Part shown: in pieces, positions 41,623 through 51,668 of the stretch
Position numbering within the stretch: the stretch's first letter is position 1
Layout of the letters: each line of letters opens with the position of its first letter
Assembly (NCBI RefSeq): GCF_051233685.1
Contig: NZ_JBAMMY010000049.1
Location: 16,044 to 80,043, forward strand
DNA from: RPRI01 sp051233685
Lineage (GTDB): Bacteria > Desulfobacterota > Desulfobacteria > Desulfobacterales > RPRI01
Length of the DNA stretch: 64,000 nucleotides
Reading direction: 5' to 3'
Translations under genes and position numbers: made by a program
The notes under the pieces: generated by a model
Database searches by the model: none
What the model was told of the DNA's origin: nothing
What the model saw: the letters and a program-made list of their open reading frames with translations, nothing else

Positions 41623-43890
41623 TCAGATACTCTCTTTATAACCACAATCTTCTGCCATGCAATACAAGACGGTACCGTTTTTCTTGGTGGTTTTTTCAAG
41701 AAGAAAGACAGCTTTGCATAATGGACAATTTTTTGCTATAGGCTTATCCCAAGTTGCAAAAGTACATTCCGGGTAGCGGCTGCATCCGTAAAAAATCTTT
41801 CCTCTTTTAGATTTTTTTTCAACTATTTCACCGTTGCAGTTTTTTTCCGGGCATTTAATTCCTGTATTGTTAATCCGTCCATTGGAACTTGTGGATTGGG
41901 TGTTTTTACATTCAGGATAACCGGAACATGCATAAAAATCTCCATATTTGCCGTGTTTTAATACCATGGGTTTTTGACATTTTTCACATACCAAATCTGT
42001 AGCTTCACTTTCAGATGCTTGTACAGGAGATATTACACCCTTTTCATCCCGGTTGTAATTTCTTGAATAAGTGCATTTCGGATATGCGCTGCAGGCAAGA
42101 AAATGGCCGTTTTTCCCAACTTTAATTTTCAGTTCATTACCACATTCCGGACACTCAATGCCTGTGGGAAAACCTACTCCTTTCACGCTTAACATCTCTT
42201 CCGAAGCCTTATCAAGCTCACTTTTAAAAGGCGTGTAAAAGCTGGTCAGAACATCAAGAGCCTTTGCTCCATCAGCTTCAATCCGGTCAAGCTCATCTTC
42301 CATTTTGGCAGTAAAATCAACATTAAATATATTTGGAAAGCTTTGTACAAGAAGATCGTTTACGATAAATCCCAGCTCGCTGGGCCTGAAATATCCTTTT
42401 AAAAAATCAACGTAGCCTTTTTCCCTGATCGTTGAAAGAATGGCAGCGTAAGTACTGGGGCGGCCAATCCCATTTTCTTCAAGTTCCTTTACAAGAGATG
42501 CTTCGGAAAACCTGGGAGGCGGTTGTGTGAAATGTTGTTTAGGTTCTAGTTTGTTAAGATTTAAAATCATGCCTTCCGAAATATCAGGGAGCATTTTTTT
42601 CTTCCCATCTTCCATTTCATCGTCTGCGGACATATAAAGCGACATGAAACCGGGAAATTTGATACTTGATCCGTTTGCGTTAAAAACATACGGGCCTGCT
42701 GATATGGAAACCGTTACTTTATCTATTATGGCCTGAGTCATCTGGGATGCCACAAAGCGCTTCCAGATAAGAGTATATAGCTCAAGCTGGTCTTTTGAAA
42801 GGTAGGGTGCGACTTTTTCAGGAGTATTGTTAACCGATGACGGACGTATGGCTTCATGGGCATCCTGTACCTTTTTGGTGTTTTTAAAAAACCTGGGCTC
42901 CTTAAGAGCATATTTTTCACCGAAAGTAGCCCTTATCATGCTTAATGCTTCTTCTGCTGACTCTTTGGATATTCTTGTGGAATCGGTTCTCATATATGTT
43001 ATCAGTCCAACCGTTTCTCCCGGGCCAAGATCTATTCCTTCATAAAGCTGCTGGGCAACTATCATTGTTTTCTTGGCGGAGAATTTTAGCTTTGTAATGG
43101 CTTCCTGTTGCAATTTGCTTGTAATAAATGGAGGCAGGGGGTTTCTTACGGTTGCCTTTTTTTGAACCTTTTGCACGGTAAAAGGGGTATTGCTCAATTC
43201 ATTAATTATCTGTGATGAAGTCTCTTCATCAGGAATAACAATTTTATCCCCGTTTTTTTTGATAAGTTTTGCAGTAAAAGCCGATTTTTCGTTTGTTTCA
43301 AGATGAGCCGTTATGGACCAGTATTCCTCGGAAACAAATGCCTGGATTGCACGTTCTCTTTCACAAATTATGCGAAGAGCAACGGATTGGACACGACCGG
43401 CGCTTAATCCGCTTTTTACTTTTCTCCATAATAACGGCGATACCTGGTATCCTACCAGTCTGTCTAATATCCTGCGTGCCTGTTGAGCTTCATACTTGCT
43501 TTCGTTCAGCCTTTCAGGAGAAGCAATTGCAGCTATAATAGCGTTTTTGGTAAGTTCATGAAAAAGGACCCTATGAAAATTTCTTCCTTTCTTTTTTAAT
43601 ATATCAGCTGTATGCCATGCAATTGCTTCACCTTCCCTGTCCGGGTCGGCAGCAAGATATATATCAGTAGAATCACCGGCCTCTTTTTTAAGGTTGGTTA
43701 TCACTTTTTGCTTTCCGGGAATATTTACATATTCAGGTTGAAAACCCTCTTCAATATTTATTCCGATTTTTTTTGCAGGCAGGTCTTTTATGTGTCCTAT
43801 TGTTGATACTATATTATAATCTTTGCCGATATATTTTTGTATCGTTCTGACTTTTGTTGGAGATTCAACAACTACAAGTGGTTTGCTCAC
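41623..43890 (-). CDS. topA: DNA topoisomerase I
   Basis: A 755-residue type IA topoisomerase that relaxes negative supercoils. The TOPRIM domain has LVVVESPTKVRTIQKY and ADPDREGEAIAWH; the catalytic Tyr299 lies in GLITYMRTDSTRIS. The C-terminal part has four zinc-finger-like repeats (CPECG..C, CEKCQ..C, CPEKNC..C, CPLC..C). The start is GTG, immediately following the dprA stop codon, so dprA and topA are translationally linked. Confidence 0.97.
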   Translation of the reverse strand: MSKPLVVVESPTKVRTIQKYIGKDYNIVSTIGHIKDLPAKKIGINIEEGFQPEYVNIPGKQKVITNLKKEAGDSTDIYLAADPDREGEAIAWHTADILKKKGRNFHRVLFHELTKNAIIAAIASPERLNESKYEAQQARRILDRLVGYQVSPLLWRKVKSGLSAGRVQSVALRIICERERAIQAFVSEEYWSITAHLETNEKSAFTAKLIKKNGDKIVIPDEETSSQIINELSNTPFTVQKVQKKATVRNPLPPFITSKLQQEAITKLKFSAKKTMIVAQQLYEGIDLGPGETVGLITYMRTDSTRISKESAEEALSMIRATFGEKYALKEPRFFKNTKKVQDAHEAIRPSSVNNTPEKVAPYLSKDQLELYTLIWKRFVASQMTQAIIDKVTVSISAGPYVFNANGSSIKFPGFMSLYMSADDEMEDGKKKMLPDISEGMILNLNKLEPKQHFTQPPPRFSEASLVKELEENGIGRPSTYAAILSTIREKGYVDFLKGYFRPSELGFIVNDLLVQSFPNIFNVDFTAKMEDELDRIEADGAKALDVLTSFYTPFKSELDKASEEMLSVKGVGFPTGIECPECGNELKIKVGKNGHFLACSAYPKCTYSRNYNRDEKGVISPVQASESEATDLVCEKCQKPMVLKHGKYGDFYACSGYPECKNTQSTSSNGRINNTGIKCPEKNCNGEIVEKKSKRGKIFYGCSRYPECTFATWDKPIAKNCPLCKAVFLLEKTTKKNGTVLYCMAEDCGYKESI

Positions 43891-45012
43891 TTAATATTCC
43901 TCTGTTTTTATTCTTAAAGAGAATAATTTTCCAGGAGCTTGTTTTATCAAGTCCTGCAGTTCTAATTTTAACAGTATGCTTAGAAGTTTCCCCGTTTCCA
44001 TTTTTACCTTGCGGGTAAGTTCATCTATATGGACAGGATATGATTCAAGCGCTTTTAGCACCTGTGATTCTTCGGCGTTCAGACAAATATCCTGAGAATC
44101 GATTTCTTTTTTTTCTTTTATCGCTGTATTCTTATTGGATACAAGAACATTTGAAAGCTCATCGATAATGTCTTTAACATTCTCAACGAGTTTAGCACCC
44201 TGTTTTATTAACGTATGAGTACCTGTGCTTTTAAAAGACTCAATACTTCCAGGCACTGCAAATACTTCTCTGTTTTGTTCTGCAGCAAGCCTAGCTGTAA
44301 TAAGAGATCCGCTCCTTTTAGTGGCTTCAACGACAACCGTACCAAGAGAAATTCCGCTTATTATTCTGTTTCGGGCAGGAAAATTAAATGCATCAGGTTC
44401 TGCCATTAAAGGAAGTTCCGATATTACGGCACCATTTTCGGAAATCATATGAAAGAGTTTTGTGTTCTGTACAGGATAAATCCTTCCAAGACCGCTTCCA
44501 AGCACAGCAATTGTTTTACCATTACCGTTTAAAGCACCTTCATGAGCGGCGGTATCTATTCCCCTTGCCATTCCGCTTACAACCGTTATGTTGTTTGAAA
44601 CAAGTTCCGAACAAAGTCTTTTTGTGATCGAAAGGCCATAATCTGTTGCATTCCTTGAACCGACAACAGCTATGTTTTTAGAAGAACTGCATAGATTACC
44701 GGAAACATACAGAAGAGGCGGAGGATCGGGTATTTCCAGAAGAAGAAGAGGATAATCCCGGTCCGACATGGTTATAATCATGTAACCTTTTTTTATTGCA
44801 GCATCTATTTCTTTTTTTAAATCTTCAGGTGCCTTAAATTTTTTAATAACACCTGCAAGCCTTTCTGAGATGCCATCGATACTTGACAATTCGCTGCAAG
44901 AAGCTTCAAACACGGCTTCAGGTGATTTGAAGCGTTTAATTAATTTCTTGAAAAGATAATTTCCGATTCCCGGAACGCTTTTTAAGGCAAACCATGGCAA
45001 AATGTTATCCAT
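43891..45012 (-). CDS. dprA: DNA-processing protein DprA (Smf)
   Basis: A 373-residue protein. An N-terminal helix-hairpin-helix-like part (LKSVPGIGNYLFKKLIKRF) is followed by the Rossmann-like DprA core: NIAVVGSRNATDYGLSI, VVSGMARGIDTAAHEGAL, IAVLGSGLGRIYP and GSLITARLAAEQNREVFAVPG. A winged-helix-like end closes it. DprA loads RecA on incoming single-stranded DNA in transformation; it is also widespread in non-competent species. Directly upstream of topA, a common pairing. Confidence 0.96.
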   Translation of the reverse strand: MDNILPWFALKSVPGIGNYLFKKLIKRFKSPEAVFEASCSELSSIDGISERLAGVIKKFKAPEDLKKEIDAAIKKGYMIITMSDRDYPLLLLEIPDPPPLLYVSGNLCSSSKNIAVVGSRNATDYGLSITKRLCSELVSNNITVVSGMARGIDTAAHEGALNGNGKTIAVLGSGLGRIYPVQNTKLFHMISENGAVISELPLMAEPDAFNFPARNRIISGISLGTVVVEATKRSGSLITARLAAEQNREVFAVPGSIESFKSTGTHTLIKQGAKLVENVKDIIDELSNVLVSNKNTAIKEKKEIDSQDICLNAEESQVLKALESYPVHIDELTRKVKMETGKLLSILLKLELQDLIKQAPGKLFSLRIKTEEY

Positions 45013-45073
45013 AAGGATTTACTGCGATTTTATGATCATAATTCTTGATAATCCTGGAACTGTCATACCTTTT

Positions 45074-46114
45074 TTATTTTTTTTTGGTTTTTCCCTGCCA
45101 TGCAATAAGAATAGGGCTTGCAACATATATTGAAGAATAAGTGCCTACAATTATTCCGACTATGAGAGCAAATGTGAAGTCATGAATAATTCCTCCGCCT
45201 AAAATAAACAGGGCTATCACAACCAGAAGAGTCAGTCCGGATGTGAGAATTGTGCGGCTTAAAGTTTCATTCACACTTTTATTTATTACAGCAGCAAGAG
45301 AAATTTTTCTGTGTTTAGGCAGATTTTCACGTATCCGGTCAAAAATAATTATAGTATCATTTAATGAATATCCGATAATAGCAAGTACTGCCGCAACAAT
45401 CGGAAGATTAAATTCCTTACCTAAAATTGAAAACATGCCAACAGTTATTATTACATCATGGACAAGGGCTACAATGGCTGCCATCGCATATTTTAAATCA
45501 AGAAACCAGAAAAAAACAAATGTAATAAAAAGGGCGAAAGCTATAAGAAGTGCCATGTTTATTTTAAAAACGGAACAAAAATATACAACGCCCATAAGCA
45601 CCACCGCCAGTATTGCGCTTGACAGCCATTTGAACTCAAAGCGGCCGGATATATAAATTGCAAGAAAGAGCAGGGAATAGAATATGGCAAGCAAAGCTTT
45701 TTCCTGCAGATCCTTACCCACTTTTGGACCAACAATTTCAACACGGCGTATTTCTGCATTCTGTCCCGTAACTGATTTTAAAGCTTGCTCTAGTTTGTCT
45801 GTAAACTCCTTATCTGCCGTAACAGGAGTATCCGTTCTTACTAAGTATTCATTATTTTTGTCTTCTCCGAACGTCTGAACTGTTGCCTTGCGGATATCAA
45901 CGGATTCAAGTCCGGACTTGATTTTGGCAATTTCAACAGATGAATCGAATTTTAGCTGAATTACCGATCCTCCCAAAAAATCAATTCCGTAATTCAAGCC
46001 TCCATGAAAAATCAAGGAAATAATGCTGATCAATATCATTAAGCCTGACAGGCTGAAAGCAATATAACGTTTACCGATAAAGTCAATTTTTGTACCTGGT
46101 TTTATAAACTGCAT
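45074..46114 (-). CDS. secF: Protein translocase subunit SecF
   Basis: A 346-residue membrane protein, slightly long for SecF. The first membrane segment lies at about residues 16-36, followed by a periplasmic region starting GGLNYGIDFLGGSVIQLKF. The five later segments include IGYSLNDTIIIFDRIRENL and SRTILTSGLTLLVVIALFILGGG, typical of SecF. It forms a complex with SecD, encoded upstream after about 75 bp, that uses the proton gradient to help export. Confidence 0.97.
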   Translation of the reverse strand: MQFIKPGTKIDFIGKRYIAFSLSGLMILISIISLIFHGGLNYGIDFLGGSVIQLKFDSSVEIAKIKSGLESVDIRKATVQTFGEDKNNEYLVRTDTPVTADKEFTDKLEQALKSVTGQNAEIRRVEIVGPKVGKDLQEKALLAIFYSLLFLAIYISGRFEFKWLSSAILAVVLMGVVYFCSVFKINMALLIAFALFITFVFFWFLDLKYAMAAIVALVHDVIITVGMFSILGKEFNLPIVAAVLAIIGYSLNDTIIIFDRIRENLPKHRKISLAAVINKSVNETLSRTILTSGLTLLVVIALFILGGGIIHDFTFALIVGIIVGTYSSIYVASPILIAWQGKTKKK

Positions 46115-46188
46115 TTATTCGCCGCCTCTTGTTTTCCGTTGGTTATTCATCAACATAATAAATATTTTTCGGATACTATGTTAACCGT

Positions 46189-47766
46189 TCATATGCTCAA
46201 TTTTTTAATTTTTCTGTCATATATAAAATACTCAAATATGACGCGTGTCATTATAAGCGCAGTAAAAACAGTTGTTACAATACCTATGCTGAGTGTTACG
46301 GCAAAACCCTTCACAGGGCCGGTTCCAAATTGAAAAAGAACAAGACCGGCGATAAGAGTTGTCACGTTTGAATCAAGAATAGTCCAAGTCGCCCTTTCAA
46401 AACCGGCATCAACAGCAGCTCTGGCCGTTTTGCCAAGAGCAAGCTCCTCTCTTATCCTTTCATATATCAACACATTTGCATCAACAGCCATACCGATGGT
46501 AAGAACAATACCTGCCAATCCGGGCAGAGTAAGCGTTGCCTGAAAAGCTGCAAGAGCTCCTGTAATCAATAAAACGTTAAATACCAGACCAATGTCTGCC
46601 ACAACACCTGACCACTTGTAATAAAATGCCATAAAAACAAAAATGAGCAAACCGCCTATCCACATGGAGAGAAGGCCCTTGTTGATTGAATCGGTTCCCA
46701 AAGAAGGCCCTACGGTTCTTTCTTCAATGATTTTAACCGGAGCAGGAAGTGCGCCTGCACGAAGCACGATAGCAAGGTCCCGCGCTTCTTCTGCCGTAAA
46801 ACTTCCTGTGATCCTGGCATGGCCTCCCGAAATTTTTTCCTGAATTACCGGGGCCGAATAAACCTTGTTGTCAAGAACGATTGCAAGGCGTTTCTTTACA
46901 TTTTCCTCAGTTATTCTTTCAAATGACTTTGCTCCCTTGTTATCAAAATCTATGGAAACATAGGGTTCATTATACTGGGAATCTATCTGAACCGAAGCTC
47001 CGGAAAGGGATGCGCCGGTTAAAAGCGTTAGTTTTTTTACCAGATAAGGTTGTTTCATAACACGTCTTGTCCGGGGATCTTCTTTGGTCTCATAAAGTAT
47101 TTCGGTTCCCGGTGGAGCGCCTTCGGATAATGCCTTTTCAGGATCCTGTGTTTCATCAAGAAGCTTAAATTCAAGCAGAGCGGTTTTACCGATAAGTTCC
47201 TTTGCCCTCTGGGTATCACTTACTCCCGGTAATTGAACAATAATTCTGTCCTTACCTTCGAGACTAATATCCGGTTCGCTAACTCCGAACTGGTCAATAC
47301 GGTTTCTTATGGTTTCAAGCGCCTGTTCTATTGCAAGTTTTTTGATGGTTTCGGCTTCCTTTTCGGGATAATCCATCACAATTTTAAGAAGGCCGCCGTC
47401 ATTGGAGCGTGAAACTATCCGAAGCTCCTTGAATTCCTTTTCAAGAATCTTATCGAACCCGTCAATATTTTCCTGACCTTCCAAAACAATTGATATTTTT
47501 GTACCTTCGATGCGTTCGATCTTCTGGTAACTTAAATGCTGGCTTCTGAAAAGCCCTTTAAGATCGTTTGCCATTCGTTCGATGGAGCTTTCAACGGCTT
47601 TTTCGCTTTCAACTTCAAGCGCAAGATGCATGCCTCCCTGAAGGTCAAGCCCCAGATTTATTTTTTTATGAGGCCATATTCCGGGCTTAAATGTTGGAAG
47701 GAAATAAATAATTGCAGTAATCAGTACTATAACGGATAAATACAATTTCCATGAAAAAATCTTCAA
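46189..47766 (-). CDS. secD: Protein translocase subunit SecD
   Basis: A 525-residue RND-family membrane protein with LGLDLQGGMHLALEVE near the N-terminus, the large periplasmic domain (RNRIDQFGVSEPDI, GKDRIIVQLPGV) and six membrane segments in all, including IGMAVDANVLIYERIREEL. The gene order yajC-secD-secF on minus is the standard one. Confidence 0.97.
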   Translation of the reverse strand: MKIFSWKLYLSVIVLITAIIYFLPTFKPGIWPHKKINLGLDLQGGMHLALEVESEKAVESSIERMANDLKGLFRSQHLSYQKIERIEGTKISIVLEGQENIDGFDKILEKEFKELRIVSRSNDGGLLKIVMDYPEKEAETIKKLAIEQALETIRNRIDQFGVSEPDISLEGKDRIIVQLPGVSDTQRAKELIGKTALLEFKLLDETQDPEKALSEGAPPGTEILYETKEDPRTRRVMKQPYLVKKLTLLTGASLSGASVQIDSQYNEPYVSIDFDNKGAKSFERITEENVKKRLAIVLDNKVYSAPVIQEKISGGHARITGSFTAEEARDLAIVLRAGALPAPVKIIEERTVGPSLGTDSINKGLLSMWIGGLLIFVFMAFYYKWSGVVADIGLVFNVLLITGALAAFQATLTLPGLAGIVLTIGMAVDANVLIYERIREELALGKTARAAVDAGFERATWTILDSNVTTLIAGLVLFQFGTGPVKGFAVTLSIGIVTTVFTALIMTRVIFEYFIYDRKIKKLSI

Positions 47767-47829
47767 TGATCAGTTCCTTTCACTTAACACTTTGAACTAA
47801 CACATATTATTATTTCAATATATAATAAA

Positions 47830-48180
47830 TCAAGTCGTTTTGTCTTTGCCAGTATCTGCGTTTTTTGCAGATTGCGACGGAGCACCCGCAACGTTTGCGC
47901 GGTTTAATTTGATGCGGACTTTGTCAGCAATTTCAACCGTTATTGTGTTGTCATCCATTCCGGTTATTATGCCGTAAATGCCGCCGCTTGTGACTATTTT
48001 ATCTCCTTTTTTGAGATTGGCTATCATTTCACGATGCTCTTTGGCTTTTTTTTGCTGAGGCCTGATAAGCAGGAAATAGAAAATTACAAACATCAGAACA
48101 AGCGGAATAAAAGCTGCGAAACCGCCTCCCTGGCCTGAGGCAGCTCCTCCCTGGCCCATTGCATATGCTATACTGTTCAA
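47830..48180 (-). CDS. yajC: Preprotein translocase subunit YajC
   Basis: A 116-residue protein with one membrane segment (FIPLVLMFVIFYFLLIRPQQ) followed by the conserved cytoplasmic KKAKEHREMIANLKKGDKIV and TSGGIYGIITGMDD. A glycine/glutamine-rich N-terminal stretch precedes it. YajC associates with SecDF. It is preceded by AAAAGGAGA on minus. Confidence 0.95.
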   Translation of the reverse strand: MNSIAYAMGQGGAASGQGGGFAAFIPLVLMFVIFYFLLIRPQQKKAKEHREMIANLKKGDKIVTSGGIYGIITGMDDNTITVEIADKVRIKLNRANVAGAPSQSAKNADTGKDKTT

Positions 48181-48215
48181 AATAAAATCTCCTTTTTACT
48201 GTAACACAGGGTTTT

Positions 48216-48236
48216 GGCGGCATATAAAATGCCGCC
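48216..48236. other. GC-rich hairpin between purB and yajC
   Basis: GGCGGCAT and ATGCCGCC form a perfect 8-bp stem with loop ATAAA just after the purB stop. No T-run follows on minus, so it may slow or process the transcript rather than end it. Confidence 0.5.
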
Positions 48237-48245
48237 ACAGATGCT

Positions 48246-49541
48246 TTACTGATTAAAAACACGGTCAAAAATGGTGTCGATATATTTTAAATGATATTTT
48301 ACGTCAAATATTTCTTCAATTTTATCCCTACCCAGAAGGCTGCAGATCTTTTCATCTTCACTGACAAGAACTTTAAAATCCTTATTTTCATCCCATGTCT
48401 TCATTGCATGAGCCTGCACCATTTGATATGCATCTTCACGGCTTATACCGGATTCGGCAAGCGCGATCAGAATCTGCTGAGAAAATATAAGCCCTTTTAA
48501 TGCGTTAAGATTTTTGCCCATTCTTTCAGGATATACAGCTAAATTTTTGATTATGCCTGTAAATCTGCTCAGCATATAGTCCATTAATATTGTGCTGTCC
48601 GGGGCTATGATCCGTTCAACAGATGAATGACTTATGTCTCTTTCATGCCATAATGGTATGTTTTCCAGAGCCGCCATGGAGTTTGCTCTCACTATCCTTG
48701 CAAGTCCGCACATGTTTTCGGAACCAACGGGATTACGCTTATGGGGCATTGCCGATGAACCTTTTTGTCCTTTTGAAAAAGATTCTTCAGCTTCAAGTAC
48801 TTCAGTTCTTTGAAGGTGCCTGATTTCAAGAGCCATTTTTTCAATTGAAGAGGCCATTATAGCAAGACTGACAAAGTATTCGGCATATCTGTCTCTTTGA
48901 ACAATCTGGGTAGAAGCGGGAGCTGGCTTTAAGCCAAGATTATTACAGACATATTCTTCCACTTGTGGAGAAATATTTGCAAAAGTTCCAACAGCACCGG
49001 ATATTTTACCGTAGCTGATTGTTTCCAGGGCGTTCCGGAAACGGTTTTTATTCCTTTGCATTTCATCGTACCATACGGATAATTTCAGGCCGAAAGTTAT
49101 TGGTTCAGCATGAATACCATGGGAACGCCCTATCATAACAGTATCTTTATGTTTAAAAGCTTTCTCCTTGATGGCATCCATAAGGCCATCGCAGTCTTTT
49201 ATAATTATTTTGCCTGCTTCTTTAAGCAGGTATGCCATACCGGTATCGAGAATGTCCGATGATGTGAGCCCCATGTGGATATATCTTGAATCGGGGCCAA
49301 CATACTCTGCGACGTTTGTTAAGAAAGCTATTACATCATGTTTGGTAATGGATTCGGTTTCATTTATTCTGTCTACAGAAAAGTTCGCTTTGCTTTTTAT
49401 GTTTAAAACTGCGGCTTCCGGAATTCTGCCTGTTTTAGCCATGGCTTCGCAGGCAAGCACCTCTACCATAAGCCATGTTCTGTATTTGTTTTCATCTGTC
49501 CAGATGTCGCCCATAATTTTTCTGGTGTATCTTTGTATCAT
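48246..49541 (-). CDS. purB: Adenylosuccinate lyase
   Basis: A 431-residue member of the fumarase/aspartase superfamily. It has the signature GSSAMPHKRNPVGSEN, plus RYTRKIMGDIW at the start and HMGLTSSDILDTG. It catalyses two steps of purine synthesis (SAICAR to AICAR and adenylosuccinate to AMP). It is 65 bp before yajC and probably independent of it. Confidence 0.97.
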   Translation of the reverse strand: MIQRYTRKIMGDIWTDENKYRTWLMVEVLACEAMAKTGRIPEAAVLNIKSKANFSVDRINETESITKHDVIAFLTNVAEYVGPDSRYIHMGLTSSDILDTGMAYLLKEAGKIIIKDCDGLMDAIKEKAFKHKDTVMIGRSHGIHAEPITFGLKLSVWYDEMQRNKNRFRNALETISYGKISGAVGTFANISPQVEEYVCNNLGLKPAPASTQIVQRDRYAEYFVSLAIMASSIEKMALEIRHLQRTEVLEAEESFSKGQKGSSAMPHKRNPVGSENMCGLARIVRANSMAALENIPLWHERDISHSSVERIIAPDSTILMDYMLSRFTGIIKNLAVYPERMGKNLNALKGLIFSQQILIALAESGISREDAYQMVQAHAMKTWDENKDFKVLVSEDEKICSLLGRDKIEEIFDVKYHLKYIDTIFDRVFNQ

Positions 49542-49702
49542 AATTACCTGTAATAGTGATTTATATTGCGTGCCTAATAGTTTTATACGACTTTATCTGT
49601 CAGGCTGTTTTTGTTATTTTAAGTATTGATCGCAGTTTACGGTTTTCCGTCAGCAGTTAACTGAAAACCATATTTGTTTGATACAGGAATCCCAAAGGAG
49701 TG

Positions 49703-51175
49703 TCAACAAGATGCCTTTTCACAGATAATTTCGCATTCCCCCGGCAACATGCTGCTGTTTCCCTCAATACGTATATTTAAGCTGCGTCTTGTTTCAATAT
49801 CAAAAATATCCTTACGCTTTTTATTTGATAAATAATCTGCAACATTAACCGGAACAATTCCTTTAACACTTGTAATATCATCTTTTAGGGCTGCAAGGCT
49901 GAGTTTTCGCAGGAAACTGAGGCCCTGGGTTTCGGCAGATGGGGTTACGCCCTTTCCCTTGCAGTAACTGCACGGTTCATAGCTTCCAAATTCGATTGAT
50001 GGTCTGATCCTTTGCCTTGACAGTTCCATTAAACCAAACCTTGAAATCTTTCCAAACTTTATCCTGGCTTTATCTTCTTTAACAAAAGTTTTAAAAACTT
50101 TTTCAACTTCCAGGTTGTGTTTCGAATCTCTCATATCTATGAAATCAACAACTATAAGTCCTCCCAGATCCCTGAGACGCAATTGACGTGCTATCTCTTC
50201 TGCGGCTTCAAGATTTGTTGCATGAGCTGTTTCTTCGATCGATTTTGTATGGGTGGCTTTGCCTGAATTGACATCTATGGCAACAAGCGCCTCAGTCTGT
50301 TCTATAACTATGGAGCCACCCGACTTAAGTTTGACTCTGTTTTCAAAAATAGAGCTGATCTGGTTTTCAAGCTGAAATTTTGTGAATATGGGTTTATCAC
50401 CTTTAAATAGTTTCACTATTGTTGCATGTTTGGGCGATATTATCTTTATAAAATCTCTGACTTCACGGTATACAGCCGGATCGTCGATAAGAATTTCATT
50501 AACATCGGATGTAAAATAATCTCTTATCGATCTAACAACAAGATGTCTTTCCTTATACAGCAGAGCCGGGGATTTAACTTCCATGACATTGCTTTTTATG
50601 TTCTTCCAAAGCCTTAACAGATAAGCAATGTCACGGGATATTTCTATCTTTGTGCTATCGGTGCCGGCGGTTCTGACGATTATTCCAAACCCTTCAGGGA
50701 TTTTTATATTGCTTACAGTTTCTTTAAGCCTTTTACGTTCTTCTTCATCGCTTATTTTGCGGGAAACGCCAACCCCTTCACTTCCCGGCATAAGCACTAC
50801 AAATCTTCCTGCAAGGGAAATATATGTTGTAAGCATCGCCCCTTTTTTCATAATCGGGTCCTTTGTAACCTGCACCAGAAATTCCTGACCCTGCTTGACT
50901 ATGCTTGTTATGGAACGGTCTCCGGAATCACTGTCATGAAAATAGTCGCTATGTATTTCATTTTTTTGTAAAAACCCTTGGCGTTCCGCTCCGTAGTCAA
51001 TAAAAACAGCCTGGAGGCTAGGTTCAATACGCGTAACTATCCCCTTGTATATGTTGCTTTGCGTAATTTCTCTTGCAGCGTTTTCGGTATGAAATTCTTC
51101 AAGTTTGTTGTCTTTTACTTTTGCTATTCTGCATTCGGCTGGATCAACCGCATTTATAATAATTTTGCCGCTCAT
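49703..51175 (-). CDS. rng: Ribonuclease G/E family protein
   Basis: A 490-residue endoribonuclease of RNase G size, lacking the long C-terminal scaffold of RNase E. It contains an S1 RNA-binding domain (SNIYKGIVTRIEPSLQAVFI, then DYGAERQGFL), the catalytic region (EQTEALVAIDVNSGK and GGLIVVDFIDM with conserved Asp residues) and the zinc link CSYCKGKG. It processes rRNA and decays mRNA at the inner side of the membrane. Upstream lies a 493 bp gap. Confidence 0.93.
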   Translation of the reverse strand: MSGKIIINAVDPAECRIAKVKDNKLEEFHTENAAREITQSNIYKGIVTRIEPSLQAVFIDYGAERQGFLQKNEIHSDYFHDSDSGDRSITSIVKQGQEFLVQVTKDPIMKKGAMLTTYISLAGRFVVLMPGSEGVGVSRKISDEEERKRLKETVSNIKIPEGFGIIVRTAGTDSTKIEISRDIAYLLRLWKNIKSNVMEVKSPALLYKERHLVVRSIRDYFTSDVNEILIDDPAVYREVRDFIKIISPKHATIVKLFKGDKPIFTKFQLENQISSIFENRVKLKSGGSIVIEQTEALVAIDVNSGKATHTKSIEETAHATNLEAAEEIARQLRLRDLGGLIVVDFIDMRDSKHNLEVEKVFKTFVKEDKARIKFGKISRFGLMELSRQRIRPSIEFGSYEPCSYCKGKGVTPSAETQGLSFLRKLSLAALKDDITSVKGIVPVNVADYLSNKKRKDIFDIETRRSLNIRIEGNSSMLPGECEIICEKASC

Positions 51176-51668
51176 CTAAGTTTTCCCGGAAGTGAGTTTG
51201 ATGCCGTAAGGATTTCGCATAACATCTTAACCTTAATCCGGTCCCATACTCCGGCATGATGAAGGTAAGTTGCTTAAAACCCTTGCTATTTTATATTAAT
51301 ACGCATGTAATATTTTTTTAATTTGATATTATATAAATTTTTGCTTGAATATGCAATTGTTAGATGTAAGTCAATCAGTTTTTATTTCAATATCCGGATA
51401 ATGCCAGATGGAAAGAATCCAATATCCTGTTAAATTCTGATCTGGAAAATAAAAAAATCTCCGGCAGCCCACAAACGGCACAATATTTATTCGCAAATCT
51501 TGCTATTTATATGATATTGTGCAACTAGTAAAAAAAATTATATGTTTTATGTAAATTGTCAAACAATGAAAACTGTGAAAAATGATTAATTTCGCTTATC
51601 TTTGAAGAATGAGCGAATTTTAACCGAAATTATCCGGCAAGCGCTTATTAAGGAGTTTTAAATCAATA
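51176..51668. promoter_or_regulatory. Long AT-rich divergent region between rng and leuS
   Basis: This 493 bp gap must hold promoters for rng (minus) and leuS (plus). I see no gene. Near leuS there is an imperfect hairpin, TTCGCTTAT (51591-51599) with ATGAGCGAA (51609-51617), followed by TTTTAACC, resembling an attenuator or terminator. AAGGAG precedes the leuS ATG. The rest is AT-rich without a clear motif. No T-box core was recognised. Confidence 0.45.

Noticed and set aside
51176..51668. T-box riboswitch before leuS
   Set aside because: No T-box core sequence or specifier-like stem was recognised; only a modest hairpin is present.
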